A stretch of DNA of 64,000 bases from [Clostridium] citroniae WAL-17108 (lineage in GTDB: Bacteria > Bacillota > Clostridia > Lachnospirales > Lachnospiraceae), in contig NZ_JH376420.1 of the NCBI RefSeq assembly GCF_000233455.1, positions 1,446,970 to 1,510,969 of the forward strand. Reading direction: 5' to 3'. Both the position numbers and the translations under genes were made by a program. Below are positions 49,801 to 58,045 of this stretch, one piece after another; the stretch's first letter is position 1, and every line of letters begins with the position of its first letter. The notes under the pieces are model-generated. The model was not told where the DNA came from. It searched no databases and was given only the letters and a program-made list of their open reading frames with translations.

Positions 49801-52392
49801 AGGATTCTGTCCTAATAATTCCTCTGCTAAGGAGGCGGTTTGGCTGATGATATCCCAGATCAGGCCGTTCTCCTGTCTTGTCGGGTCTGCCTCCTTCTCC
49901 AAAACCTTCCAGCTGCATCCATACTTCTCAGCCGCATCTGCATCTGCCGTAATGCCAATATAGGCAATTCCTTTGGCTTTCAGTTTTGTTATATCAAACT
50001 CCGTATCATTATTAGATATAAGTCCAATCACTGCCTTGCCATTAAAATTATCCGGTATGCAAACCCTGATATAGTTGGTATATGCCTGGGCAGGCTTTCT
50101 GATATAAGGGATATCCTCCAGCAATACACCATAGATATTGGCAGTACCGCTCACTTTATAGGTCATTTCCTTATATCCGTCTTTTTCTTCCACATCACCT
50201 ACCATCTTAATGGAAGGCTCACTTTTCATGGATTCTTCAATATTAGTAAACCATGAAGGGCGATATCCAAATATGGGCTGATTTTCCGCTATGGACATCA
50301 TACGCTCACGTTCTTCCTCTATCAGGTAGCCCTCTGCAATCGCATCATCCAAAGCGGACTCGTACTGATCCAGATAGTCCTCCCTATCTGCATACAGATC
50401 TTCCAATTCCTCTCTGGATATATATACCATGGAGCCGCCGTCTGTAGAGTAGTTTCCATTAACGCCCCCATAATACTTTGCTACAGGCACCGTGATCTGG
50501 GGAGGAACAATACCCTCTGTCAGGTTTCCATAGTCATCTCTTGCATCCAGGTCAATATCATCAGCCTGGAAACCGGCCGGCATATCCCCGCCATCCGTCC
50601 ATTCAATGAGGTTTGCCAAAACAGAGTTGACATAGGAATCCATATTAAGGTCCGTGTTTGTATTGGGACGCCCTGTATCCTTATCTGTCTTCATTGCCGG
50701 ATAATACCCAGCCGGACGCCCTGCCTGGATCTGAAGTTCATCCGTCAGGTCCGGAGGGAAAATCTTGGATGAGTGGGCTCCGCCTGCGATCACGTAATGG
50801 CGGTACATATTCTCTCCCGGCTCATCGCCGTCTTCTTTAATATAATTGGGATTTATTTTAACGCAGGCACTGTAATCATTCTCTCCCTCCACCAATATAT
50901 ATGGCACTGGAGAATCATACGGTGCGGCAAAGCTTCGGGTTTTACCGCCGCTGCTAAGGGCTGAGTCCGCAAATGCTCCGACTACATTAACGAAGCCATC
51001 AAAAACAGCATCTCCCTCCCCCTCATCAGAATTATAATCTATTCCCACTGCATTGGCTTGTCCAAAGCAGTTAACAAACGTGTTTAGATACATACCTGAC
51101 TGCGACTGCCCCATGAGGAATACCTTGTCCGCCGTATTTCCCCCCAACAGATCACAATCCTGCTGCTTTAGCATAACGCCTAACTGACCTAACATATCCC
51201 AGAACAAACCGTTCCTGTCGTCATCATTCAGGCTGCTGGTGCCCCATTCCAGTTCTGCATACCGCTTGGAATCAAATTTCTTAAGAGATTCCACATTGCA
51301 GTATTTTGAAGTGATTCCCACATAGGCATATCCATTCCGCATAAAATAATCGTAACTTCTGCGCCAAATATCGGGTAGATCCACTTTACTGCTGGCATTC
51401 AGTATATCCACAAAAACCACACCGTTAAAATCAGCTGGATCCTCCGGCATATACACAAATACCCTGTTTACATAATCCTGCTCCTTTGGTCTGGTTGCAT
51501 TGCTGGATGTTGCAGTCACCACTTTATGGTCGTCTTCCAGATCATAGACATGCGCTTTTCCTTTCAGGAAATACTCTGTCTCTTTATAATTATATTTATC
51601 AGTAAAACCAATATCCTGCTTTGTTCTTCCGTTTTTCTGGCTTAGATACATGAAACTGTCATCTGTTTCAGCGATCTCCTCATAAGCAGGCGTATTGTTA
51701 TATGTAGTAATTACCCTTTCCAGCATCTCATCATCCAGTGAATTATTACGGCTGGCTTCACTGGGAGTAGCCTTTGTGGCCTCGCTGGGAGTAGCGGTCT
51801 TTTCTTCCTTTAAGCTTAAAGAGGCAGATGCACCTGCACCCTTGATTGCATCTTTCTCTCCTGTTTCCTCTTCTAACTTGTCCGGATCATCAGCGTCCGG
51901 TGTTTCCGGGTTATCGGTATCCGGCGTCTCCGGGCTATCCGTGTCCGGCGTCTCCGAATTATCTGTATCCGGCGTCTCCGGGCTATCCGTGTCCGGCGTC
52001 TCCGGATTATCCGTGTCCGGCGTCTCCGGATTATCCGTGTCCGGCGTCTCCGGATTATCCGTGTCCGGCGTCTCCGGGTTCTCCGTGTCCGGTGTCTCCG
52101 GATTATCCGTGCCCGGCGTCTCCGGACTATCTGTATCCGGTGTCTCCGGGTTATCTGTTTCTGGTGTTTCTGAGTTATCTGTTTCTGGTGTTTCTGAATT
52201 ATCGGTGTCTGGTGTTTCTGGATTATCGGTGTCTGATGTATTATCTTCTTCTCTTTCAATCTCTTCAGCGTAAGAATTAAAGGGTTTTATACCCCCCCCC
52301 CCTGCTGCAACACTGTTTCCTACTCCTAGACTTGATCCCATCATAGAAGCGGCAAGAACTAAAGCCATAACTGGTTTTAATCTTTTTTTCAT
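46864..52392 (-). CDS. 1842-residue exported esterase-like/GH3/cell-wall-binding protein
   Basis: A very long exported protein. Order: signal peptide (1-30), four glycines (31-34) encoded by an 11-G tract, a 14-unit eight-residue repeat (about 55-167, consensus TDNPETPD), an a/b-hydrolase domain (about 260-620) with nucleophile motif GQSQSG near 430, a second degenerate a/b-hydrolase-like domain (about 700-930), a GH3 glycosidase domain from about 990 ('DSNGNGILDVYEDWREDAETRAKDLVEKMT') with KHFPGGG and the nucleophile Asp in GYVNSDSG, the GH3 C-terminal domain ('HQKSVVLLKDGEGTLPL'), and C-terminal choline/glucan-binding-type repeats ('GWWFEFTDKSW', 'GKWYYFNEVSDG'). It probably acts on the cell surface on an esterified glycan. 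The combination is unusual. Domain limits are approximate. Confidence 0.82.
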   Translation of the reverse strand: MKKRLKPVMALVLAASMMGSSLGVGNSVAAGGGGIKPFNSYAEEIEREEDNTSDTDNPETPDTDNSETPETDNSETPETDNPETPDTDSPETPGTDNPETPDTENPETPDTDNPETPDTDNPETPDTDNPETPDTDSPETPDTDNSETPDTDSPETPDTDNPETPDADDPDKLEEETGEKDAIKGAGASASLSLKEEKTATPSEATKATPSEASRNNSLDDEMLERVITTYNNTPAYEEIAETDDSFMYLSQKNGRTKQDIGFTDKYNYKETEYFLKGKAHVYDLEDDHKVVTATSSNATRPKEQDYVNRVFVYMPEDPADFNGVVFVDILNASSKVDLPDIWRRSYDYFMRNGYAYVGITSKYCNVESLKKFDSKRYAELEWGTSSLNDDDRNGLFWDMLGQLGVMLKQQDCDLLGGNTADKVFLMGQSQSGMYLNTFVNCFGQANAVGIDYNSDEGEGDAVFDGFVNVVGAFADSALSSGGKTRSFAAPYDSPVPYILVEGENDYSACVKINPNYIKEDGDEPGENMYRHYVIAGGAHSSKIFPPDLTDELQIQAGRPAGYYPAMKTDKDTGRPNTNTDLNMDSYVNSVLANLIEWTDGGDMPAGFQADDIDLDARDDYGNLTEGIVPPQITVPVAKYYGGVNGNYSTDGGSMVYISREELEDLYADREDYLDQYESALDDAIAEGYLIEEERERMMSIAENQPIFGYRPSWFTNIEESMKSEPSIKMVGDVEEKDGYKEMTYKVSGTANIYGVLLEDIPYIRKPAQAYTNYIRVCIPDNFNGKAVIGLISNNDTEFDITKLKAKGIAYIGITADADAAEKYGCSWKVLEKEADPTRQENGLIWDIISQTASLAEELLGQNPSRLYLGIKKADNSCAYTYTNVFKRFYGFKVDAVGVDGLYEIAEPKKLMVLNDIDSTIPVASQDSVVAWYDSIIYRENGNGPTIGATAKSIIEQDGMYFKDSNGNGILDVYEDWREDAETRAKDLVEKMTIQDKAGMMVINSRGMGINSSDPDEATGLLDETSNTDDMSSEIFGVSRTLGTTEAIVDWGLRHFILRQNPEPEDMASWINQMNLVAEKTELGIPVVVASNSRNENGQMTFGMNDASGVFSTWPGTLGLAAAVMGDIARGGDAGLISRFAEIARNEWDASGLKKGYMYMADTMTDPRWQRTYGTFGEDPELISDIIGRLVDGFQNGSDGVQADGVALTVKHFPGGGARENGFDPHYSQGQWNVYQTEGSLEKYHLPAFIKAVENRVASIMPYYAKPAAEKSETQYDLEGNPIDMVPVGFAFNKVFINDILREQIGHEGYVNSDSGITGNMCWGVEELDVPERNALAINVGTDIISDTNDVNSIIEAWNRGADGGKSDYYTTEGVVPAGYEVADVTLTTAALDRSNVRLLKEMFDLGLFENPYRDPDTAQETVDNQDNWDEAYEAHQKSVVLLKDGEGTLPLTADKLTGKKVYIQYFGQSNSASTTSELQRSIMSGDYNISLTNNYHEADYALLFVNPSSGNYFSATKGYLELDICTDKIVHDVDDEGRPVADTHTESTIENVESIKAISEAVRANGGKVVTNVNFTLAWMLGNVEPYSDVVLAGFDTLTTATMDVITGVYEPTGKMPITLPKDDSVIAVNADGVCISPNDVPGYDKDQYMPASMKDENGKAYAYKDSEGNYYELGFGLTYVDDNEEEPVDPTPGENGGNSGSSGSGGSGNGGRVYTSSSNTPGAWHQDEKGWWFEFTDKSWPHGEWRQLVWNNVVSWYYFHEDGYMATGWFRDGDHVFYLHPYSDGTQGYMYVGWHQIDGKWYYFNEVSDGTLGKLLTNTWIDGWYVDNDGVWNGEQRNNE
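51893..52240 (-). repeat. 24-bp tandem repeats encoding a Pro/Glu/Thr/Asp-rich stalk
   Basis: Fourteen imperfect 24-base units in frame, each coding for an eight-residue repeat. The unit length keeps the frame, so copy-number change alters only stalk length. Probably a spacer that lifts the catalytic domains from the wall. Confidence 0.85.
52292..52302 (-). repeat. 11-base G tract in the coding strand, candidate phase-variation site
   Basis: Eleven consecutive C on the plus strand (G in the mRNA), just after the signal-peptide codons. With 11 G the frame is open; with 12 G it reads into TAA after TAT AAA ACC CTT, and with 10 G into GTA TAA. Both slips therefore switch the protein off at once. 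Confidence 0.75.
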
Positions 52393-52732
52393 AAACCTTT
52401 TCTTACCCCTTTCTTAATCTTTGCTTTTCATCCTTTTCGCGATTAAGGAATGAAGTACAAATAAAAATACGGTCTGGCCATACTCGTATTAACAAAATGT
52501 TAACATTTATAAATATTATATAAAGATTTTCATACATAATAAATAGTAAGTTTTTAACATTTCTAGTACTATTTTGTCTTTTTGTATTTTTTTTACGTAT
52601 TACTATGAATTTAATTAGGCATTTATTCTAATACGTACCATTATATAATTTTCCGTCACAACAAAACCGGAAAGTATCGGAACCCAGGGAACATACGGCT
52701 CAGAAAATATCCTTTGCTTTTAAAACTCAAAT
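52393..52732. other. AT-rich region upstream of the esterase/GH3 gene
   Basis: About 340 bases without a gene, very AT-rich from 52480 to 52640. On the minus strand it has several TATAAT-like hexamers (for example TATAATATT near 52515) but no clear single promoter; AAAAGG lies before the ATG at 52392. Confidence 0.35.
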
Positions 52733-52767
52733 AAGCGGACCACCACAGTGGTTGTCCGCTTACTTTT
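52733..52767. terminator. terminator shared between the Liv-cluster operon end and flank
   Basis: AAGCGGAC.ACCAC hairpin with its complement; ACTTTTTCG follows on the plus strand, ATTTGAGTTTT on the minus strand. Confidence 0.7.
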
Positions 52768-52787
52768 TCGTTCCATTCATTTACCTG

Positions 52788-54098
52788 CTATACCCTCAAC
52801 GTCTTATCCTCCATCCCCCTCATACTCATATGCCCGCAGCACAGTTTCTCGTAAAGCGTCCACTGGGCGTCCACATCCTTTGTTATGTGATTAAAATACT
52901 CTTTTACCACATCACGGGCATAGTCATGGGCGACAAAATGGCCATCATCCGCTGCCAGATGGTTAACAATGTCATCTTCTGCATTCTTATCCACAATCGC
53001 GTATTTTCTCAGAAATTCCGCTGCTTCATGCTCTGTCCACCGCCGGTCCCAGATGTTTCGTGTGACTTCCAGTTTCCCATAGCCTGCGATCTCGCAGTAC
53101 TCATGCCACAGCGGCATTAATCCTGCCAGAGCTTTGTCCAACCCTGCCGTGCCAAAGATAACCTCCCTCTCAAAGTCTGTCTTCTTTGTATCAGAGTGGT
53201 CAAAGCACATGGAGATCACAAACCGTGCAGAGCCTTCCGTAAATGCGGAGGAAGAGGAGAACTGCTGTACCACCGCCATCTCCGGCCAGCACGTGTCAAT
53301 ATAGGTCTGGGTGCGCTTCTCATAATAAGTGAGATGGCCCGGCTCCATCTCATGTCCGATACACTCAATAACGTTGTCAACCGTCCATGGATAATTCAGG
53401 TTAAAATTCCTCTCATATTCCAGGTGGTTATAATCATAGCCAAACAGAATGGACAGGAACGCCATATCCGGATTTGGATAGTCACGCACCCTTACCCGGG
53501 GCATACTGTTTCCGGTCAAGGTCATCCTGTTCATGGACATGGTATGAAATTCCCCGGTGGTTTTCTTCATTACGTCCAGTATCCTCTCCCTGGGGATGGA
53601 GATCCTTTTTCTAAATTCCAGGACCTTATCCCTGGCCGGTCCCGCTCCCGGAAGCGCCTGACCCATCCGGTCCAGGATATCATCAAATTTTTGATAATCA
53701 TACTCCGGAGCCACCAGGTCGTATAATCTGCCGGTCATCTCATCAAAGCCCATTTTCTCCCCCATCAGCATCCGGGTACGGGTGTTCAAGGCAATCACAT
53801 GGTCAATGAGGTATCCTGTTCGCTGCAGCTGTTCCGGCGGGGCTGTCTTTTCAAACAGCTTCAGGTTCTCCGCCAGGTGTTGGGACTCATCCAGAATATC
53901 CTCCAGCGTTTTTCCGTGTTTTAAATCAGCAATCTCATAATCCGGCAGGATCTTATAATCCCTGGAAAACCGCATGCTGGTCCTGCGCCAGAAGGGGCCT
54001 TCCGTGTACCATTGTATATCGATATCATCATATCTGCTTTTGCACAGTGTAAGATCCAGATACTGCTGTGCCATTGCATTTAATGCTGCTTCAGACAT
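52788..54098 (-). CDS. DUF885-like metallohydrolase (HExxPGH motif)
   Basis: A 436-residue soluble protein. A DUF885/gluzincin-type motif is visible: GHEMEPGH (about residues 240-247) followed ~30 residues later by 'FTEGSARF', equivalent to the HExxPGH...EG(W/S) metal site of that family. No signal peptide, so cytosolic. I use ATG 54098 (GGAGG five bases upstream) rather than 54110. It is the last gene of the minus-strand Liv cluster. It may hydrolyse a dipeptide-like or amide intermediate; substrate unknown. Confidence 0.65.
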   Translation of the reverse strand: MSEAALNAMAQQYLDLTLCKSRYDDIDIQWYTEGPFWRRTSMRFSRDYKILPDYEIADLKHGKTLEDILDESQHLAENLKLFEKTAPPEQLQRTGYLIDHVIALNTRTRMLMGEKMGFDEMTGRLYDLVAPEYDYQKFDDILDRMGQALPGAGPARDKVLEFRKRISIPRERILDVMKKTTGEFHTMSMNRMTLTGNSMPRVRVRDYPNPDMAFLSILFGYDYNHLEYERNFNLNYPWTVDNVIECIGHEMEPGHLTYYEKRTQTYIDTCWPEMAVVQQFSSSSAFTEGSARFVISMCFDHSDTKKTDFEREVIFGTAGLDKALAGLMPLWHEYCEIAGYGKLEVTRNIWDRRWTEHEAAEFLRKYAIVDKNAEDDIVNHLAADDGHFVAHDYARDVVKEYFNHITKDVDAQWTLYEKLCCGHMSMRGMEDKTLRV

Positions 54099-54113
54099 AA
54101 AAGCCTCCATTTC

Positions 54114-54938
54114 TCATATCGTTCTCATGTGGGATGCGATCATTTCCCCGGTTGCGATCCACGCTCCCGGTTCCTTCTGTATCCTGCTCAAAAGCTCTTC
54201 CAGTATAAAAATACGGCCCTGTTCACCGATCGTCTGGGGATCCAACTGTATATTCATAAGCGTTCCCCAGCGCCTGGCGCCTTCCCACTCATAGATCCAG
54301 TTTTTCAGTACCTCATCCATGGATGCGGAGCGGGCCTGTCCGGGGGGAATGGGGGGATCAAATGCAAATGTAAAATAGGGAAGGTCAAACAGCTCCCAGT
54401 GAATGGGAAGTTCAACCAATCCGGTGCAGCCGTGGATATAAGGAATATCATTGTCTGAAAGGGAACTGCTGTATTCGTATCCCAACTCCTTAAGAACCAT
54501 CAGGGTATCCTCATTCATCTCCCCCTCAGGCATCCGGAATCCCTTGATCTGTTTCCCTGTCAAAGCTTCCAGCTTTTTTCCGGCCCTTTGCAGCACCGTG
54601 CCCTGTTGGGCACGTGAAAGGCATCCCAGGATTTCATGCTGGTCCCCATGACATCCAATCTCATGCCCTCTGCGGGCAATCTCCTTTACCTGTTCCGGGT
54701 AACGCTCCCCAACGGCTCCGGGTATAAAAAAGGTGGCCTTGACACCAAAACGCTCCAATGTATCCAGCAGCCTTGGAAGTCCGTATTCCATTCCTGTTTT
54801 TCCCAGACGCATGATGTCCCCGTCATCCACATCCACGTCCGGATAAAAGATCCTTCCATAAAATTCCGCATCCAGGTTCACGCTGACCATCACCCCACAG
54901 CTTTTGCCCTCAGGCCAGATCTTCGTATGATCACTCAT
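54114..54938 (-). CDS. polysaccharide-deacetylase-fold amidohydrolase (cyclic-imide hydrolase/PuuE-like), copy 2
   Basis: A 274-residue NodB-fold protein. 'GVMVSVNLDAEF' (metal Asp region), 'RRGHEIGCHGDQHE' (about residue 90, H-x-x-x-H ligands) and 'GFRMPEGEMNEDTL' (about 140) are visible. The overall layout, no signal peptide, and the 'KATFFIPG' and 'PIHWELFDLPYF' blocks resemble cyclic imide hydrolases, PuuE allantoinases and HpPgdA, not secreted peptidoglycan deacetylases. It starts 8 bases inside the previous gene (GGAGG upstream), so the two are coupled. Probable substrate: a cyclic amide or imide; unproven. Confidence 0.72.
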   Translation of the reverse strand: MSDHTKIWPEGKSCGVMVSVNLDAEFYGRIFYPDVDVDDGDIMRLGKTGMEYGLPRLLDTLERFGVKATFFIPGAVGERYPEQVKEIARRGHEIGCHGDQHEILGCLSRAQQGTVLQRAGKKLEALTGKQIKGFRMPEGEMNEDTLMVLKELGYEYSSSLSDNDIPYIHGCTGLVELPIHWELFDLPYFTFAFDPPIPPGQARSASMDEVLKNWIYEWEGARRWGTLMNIQLDPQTIGEQGRIFILEELLSRIQKEPGAWIATGEMIASHMRTI

Positions 54939-55782
54939 GATGTTCAACCTCCAATGCTGTTTTATGATACTTTGCTATGTCCAGGCAGGGGGCGCACCAC
55001 ACATCCCGGTTGTCCGCCAAATAACTGCAGAACCGTTCCAACATGACCGCCCTCCCCGGCGTTCCGGCAATCTGTGGATGAAAGGCGGAGGAACCTGTGG
55101 TCCCGAATCTGACCATGCCCTCTATTTCCCTGATCCAGTTGGAATAAACCACGTCATAGGAAGCGATCCTGGGCATCCCCTCCAGCACTGCGGGATAGGA
55201 ATGCAGCACGGTCTGCACGTAATCATCCATTTGTTCATCCCGGCATGGCACATTGATCCCACCGGTTTTCTCCCCATCAACGTAATAGTATCCTCTGCCC
55301 TCTCCGCTGGTTCCCGCACTTGAATATAAAAAGCCGCCGCCATTGTAAAGCCATTTTTCCGTCTCCGGCAGCAGAGTCCCGGTAGGTCTTATGCCAAAGG
55401 CCCTGCGTCCGGTATATTTCAGGAAAATGTCCTGGCATCTTCCAATGGTATCCTGCTGTTCTGTTAACGTGTCCCCATATCTGCCCGTGTGGTCCAGACC
55501 GTGATGCGATATCTCATGGCCCCTGTCCAGTATCTGCCCCACAATCCCCGGGTGTTCCTCGATCATCACCGCTGGAATGAACCAGGTGGCCTTCAAATGA
55601 AACTCCTCCAGGATCTCCAAAATCCGGGCCGCTCCCTTATTAGGACCATATGCCCCGATGGATGGCCCTTTGATAAATGCAGCGCCCCCCGGCAGCCTTC
55701 TGGCCTTGTTGCGCCAGATGGTTTCCCCATCCAGGTCAAAGCCCAGATTAAACGCACATTTTGCACCATTGGGCCAAATCAT
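54931..55782 (-). CDS. polysaccharide-deacetylase-fold amidohydrolase (cyclic-imide hydrolase/PuuE-like), copy 1
   Basis: A 283-residue paralogue of the next gene. It has 'AFNLGFDLDGETIW' (metal Asp region), 'LKATWFIPAVMIEEHPGIV' and 'DRGHEISHHGLDHTG' (about residue 90, metal His). It is cytosolic by sequence. Family members of this group open cyclic amides (allantoinase, imidases) or deacylate cell-surface sugars; the transporter and amidohydrolase context favours the former. It overlaps the SDR stop by 4 bases (ATGA) and the following paralogue by 8, so translation is coupled. Confidence 0.72.
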   Translation of the reverse strand: MIWPNGAKCAFNLGFDLDGETIWRNKARRLPGGAAFIKGPSIGAYGPNKGAARILEILEEFHLKATWFIPAVMIEEHPGIVGQILDRGHEISHHGLDHTGRYGDTLTEQQDTIGRCQDIFLKYTGRRAFGIRPTGTLLPETEKWLYNGGGFLYSSAGTSGEGRGYYYVDGEKTGGINVPCRDEQMDDYVQTVLHSYPAVLEGMPRIASYDVVYSNWIREIEGMVRFGTTGSSAFHPQIAGTPGRAVMLERFCSYLADNRDVWCAPCLDIAKYHKTALEVEHHE

Positions 55783-56540
55783 ATCAGCATCCTCCTGCCT
55801 CCGTTGGGAGCCACAATCTGCCCTGTCACGTAGTCCGCGGATTCAGACACCAAGAACAACACCGTGTTGGCAATATCCTCAGGCACTGCGATCCGTCCCA
55901 GTGGAATCAGGGGAATCTCATCCCCTACCAGCTCAAAATCAGCCTCCCTGAGCCCCGGCGTATCTGTTGTGGGCACAGGGATCACATTTACATTGATTCC
56001 GTAAGGGGCTCCCTCTTTGGCAATGGAGGTGGTAAGGCCAATGACACCGGCCTTTGCGGAAGCATAGTGTGCGCAGAAATCTCCCCCTCCGATCGCATAG
56101 CCGGAGCTAATATTTACAATTTTCCCCTTTTTTTGTTCCTTCATATAGGGGAACACTTCCCTGATCATATAAAATGCGCTGTACAGGTTAAATCTGATAT
56201 AATGATCCCAGCGCTCGTCTGTGATGGTAAAGAAATCACAGGGCGGCTCTCCTCCTCCGGCATTATTGACCAGAATATCAATGGTGCCGAATTTCTCCGC
56301 AGTCTTTGCCACCAGATTCCTGATGTCCCCGATCTTACACACATCACAGTGGCAGTAATCGGCAACCCCTCCCTCTGCTATGATCTCATCCCTGACCTTT
56401 ACGCCATTTTCGTCATTGATATCCGCCACCATAACCTTTGCGCCATAGGAGGCCAGCCCTGCCGCCACCCCGCGGCCTATGCCTCGGCCTGATCCAGTCA
56501 CGATTGCTGTCTTTCCCGCTATCTTTAAGTAGTCCTTCAT
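55779..56540 (-). CDS. SDR-family oxidoreductase
   Basis: A 253-residue classical short-chain dehydrogenase. NAD(P) motif GSGRGIGRG (about residues 17-25), NNAG (about 92), catalytic Ser in 'NISSG', and YASAK (Tyr/Lys, about 158-162). 'VMVADINDENG' with an Asp after beta-2 favours NAD. GAGGG precedes the ATG. It lies just after livF and is coupled to the deacetylase-fold gene. Substrate is probably an alcohol/ketone intermediate of the pathway. Confidence 0.85.
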   Translation of the reverse strand: MKDYLKIAGKTAIVTGSGRGIGRGVAAGLASYGAKVMVADINDENGVKVRDEIIAEGGVADYCHCDVCKIGDIRNLVAKTAEKFGTIDILVNNAGGGEPPCDFFTITDERWDHYIRFNLYSAFYMIREVFPYMKEQKKGKIVNISSGYAIGGGDFCAHYASAKAGVIGLTTSIAKEGAPYGINVNVIPVPTTDTPGLREADFELVGDEIPLIPLGRIAVPEDIANTVLFLVSESADYVTGQIVAPNGGRRMLI

Positions 56541-56560
56541 TATATTCCCTCGCTTTTTTG

Positions 56561-57259
56561 TTATTTTTTTCTGCCAAGATATGCCGCAACCACGCTCTCG
56601 TCACGGGCGATCTCATCTCCGGTTCCATAACGCACGATTTTTCCCTGTTCCATTACACAGGCATGATGAGCGATTTTTAACGCTTTCCGGGCATTCTGCT
56701 CAACCAGCAGTATGGTTACCCCCTGCTTATTGATCTCATCAATATATTCAATCACTTCATTTACAATAAGGGGCGCCAGCCCCAAAGACGGCTCATCTAA
56801 CACAAGTACTTTAGGATTAGACATAAGTCCTCTGGCAATGGCCAGCATCTGCTGCTCCCCGCCTGACATGGTGCCGGCCCGCTGTGTGTGCCGCTCCTTT
56901 AACCTGCCAAACATACTGTATGCCTTTTCCAGTCCCTCTTTCCTGTTTTTAACCAGGTATCCACCCATGAGAAGGTTTTCCTCCACGGTCAGGTTGGGGA
57001 AGATCCACCTTCCCTCCGGAACCAGGGCAATTCCCTTTGCCACAACCGCGCTGGCAGACCTTGGGAGGGGTTCGCTGTTATATGAAATCTGCCCGCCCTG
57101 TGGTTTCAGCAGTCCGGCAATGCATTTTAGCAGCGTTGACTTGCCCGCGCCGTTTGCCCCTACAATGGAGAGTATCTCTCCCTGTTTCACCTCAAAGCTG
57201 ACGCCCTTTAATGCCTGGATCTTTCCATAGCTGAATGTGAGATTATCTATTTTCAACAT
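56561..57259 (-). CDS. livF: branched-chain-type ABC transporter ATP-binding protein LivF
   Basis: A 232-residue ATPase. Walker A GANGAGKS (about 35-42), Q-loop, signature SGGEQ (about 134), Walker B 'VLVLDEPSLGLAP'. The LivF type is recognised from its size and 'GIALVPEGRWIFPNLTVEENLLMG'. ATG 57259 has AGGTG 6 bases upstream; a GTG nine bases earlier overlaps the livG stop. Works with LivG, LivH and LivM. Confidence 0.88.
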   Translation of the reverse strand: MLKIDNLTFSYGKIQALKGVSFEVKQGEILSIVGANGAGKSTLLKCIAGLLKPQGGQISYNSEPLPRSASAVVAKGIALVPEGRWIFPNLTVEENLLMGGYLVKNRKEGLEKAYSMFGRLKERHTQRAGTMSGGEQQMLAIARGLMSNPKVLVLDEPSLGLAPLIVNEVIEYIDEINKQGVTILLVEQNARKALKIAHHACVMEQGKIVRYGTGDEIARDESVVAAYLGRKK

Positions 57260-57260
57260 A

Positions 57261-58040
57261 TTAGTCACCTACTCCCAAGTACGCATCGATCACTTCCTGG
57301 TTACCCTGTATTTCCTCCGGTCCCCCGGTAGCCAGCTGTCTGCCGAAATTGATAACCGTCATCTCATCACATACGCTCATGATCACATCCATATGGTGAT
57401 CGATCACCAGTATGGTGATCTCCTTATTTTTCCTGGTTATCTCCCTGATGATGCCTGCAAGTACTGCTGATTCATCCTCATTCATACCTGCCGCCGGCTC
57501 ATCCAACAAAAGGATCCTGGGCGATGTGGCCAGGGCGCGCACGATCTCCAGCCTTCTCTGCATACCATAGGGCAGATTACCTGCAAGATGGCCGCGTATC
57601 TCCCAAAGCCCCATATCCTTTAACGTCTCCTCGCACCGGTTTGCGCAGATTCTTTCTTCCTCTTTGTATTTCCTGTTTTTTATAATGCCTTCCCAAAAAT
57701 TATAGGTCATGTTTTTCTGATAAGCGATATGTACATTTTCATACACACTTAAATCCCCAAACAGGCGGATATTCTGAAAGGTCCTGGCTATGCCGCTGCG
57801 GGCGATCTCATAGGGAAGCTTCCCGGCAATGGATCTGCCGTACAGCATTACATCTCCTTCCGTGGGTTTGTAAACGCCTGTGATCATATTAAACAGAGTG
57901 GTCTTCCCGGCTCCGTTGGGGCCGATGATACCAAAGATCTGTCCCTGCCTCACCTTTATATTCACATGGTCGGTTGCCACGATTCCGCCAAACCGTTTGC
58001 TCACATCCCGGATTTCCAAGGCATACTCACAATTCTCCAT
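57261..58040 (-). CDS. livG: branched-chain-type ABC transporter ATP-binding protein LivG
   Basis: A 259-residue ATPase. Walker A 'GPNGAGKTT' (about 42), signature 'LPYGMQRRLEIVRALA' (the atypical LivG form of the signature), Walker B 'ILLLDEPAAGMN'. 'LSVYENVHIAYQKNM' is typical for LivG. The ATG is 5 bases after the livM stop, with AAGGA upstream. Confidence 0.88.
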   Translation of the reverse strand: MENCEYALEIRDVSKRFGGIVATDHVNIKVRQGQIFGIIGPNGAGKTTLFNMITGVYKPTEGDVMLYGRSIAGKLPYEIARSGIARTFQNIRLFGDLSVYENVHIAYQKNMTYNFWEGIIKNRKYKEEERICANRCEETLKDMGLWEIRGHLAGNLPYGMQRRLEIVRALATSPRILLLDEPAAGMNEDESAVLAGIIREITRKNKEITILVIDHHMDVIMSVCDEMTVINFGRQLATGGPEEIQGNQEVIDAYLGVGD

Positions 58041-58045
58041 AGATC

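Noticed and set aside
51893..52240. CRISPR-like regular repeats.
   Set aside because: Units are contiguous without spacers and keep an open frame coding for a Pro/Glu/Thr/Asp stalk.
51695..52273. 192-codon frame opposite the repeat region of the large surface protein.
   Set aside because: It is a mirror of the 24-bp repeats; composition is a Ser/Val/Gly repeat and there is no ribosome site. The minus frame continues for 1842 codons with recognisable domains.
54114..55782. Secreted peptidoglycan or chitin deacetylases.
   Set aside because: No signal peptides; conserved blocks and context fit cytosolic cyclic-amide hydrolases better.
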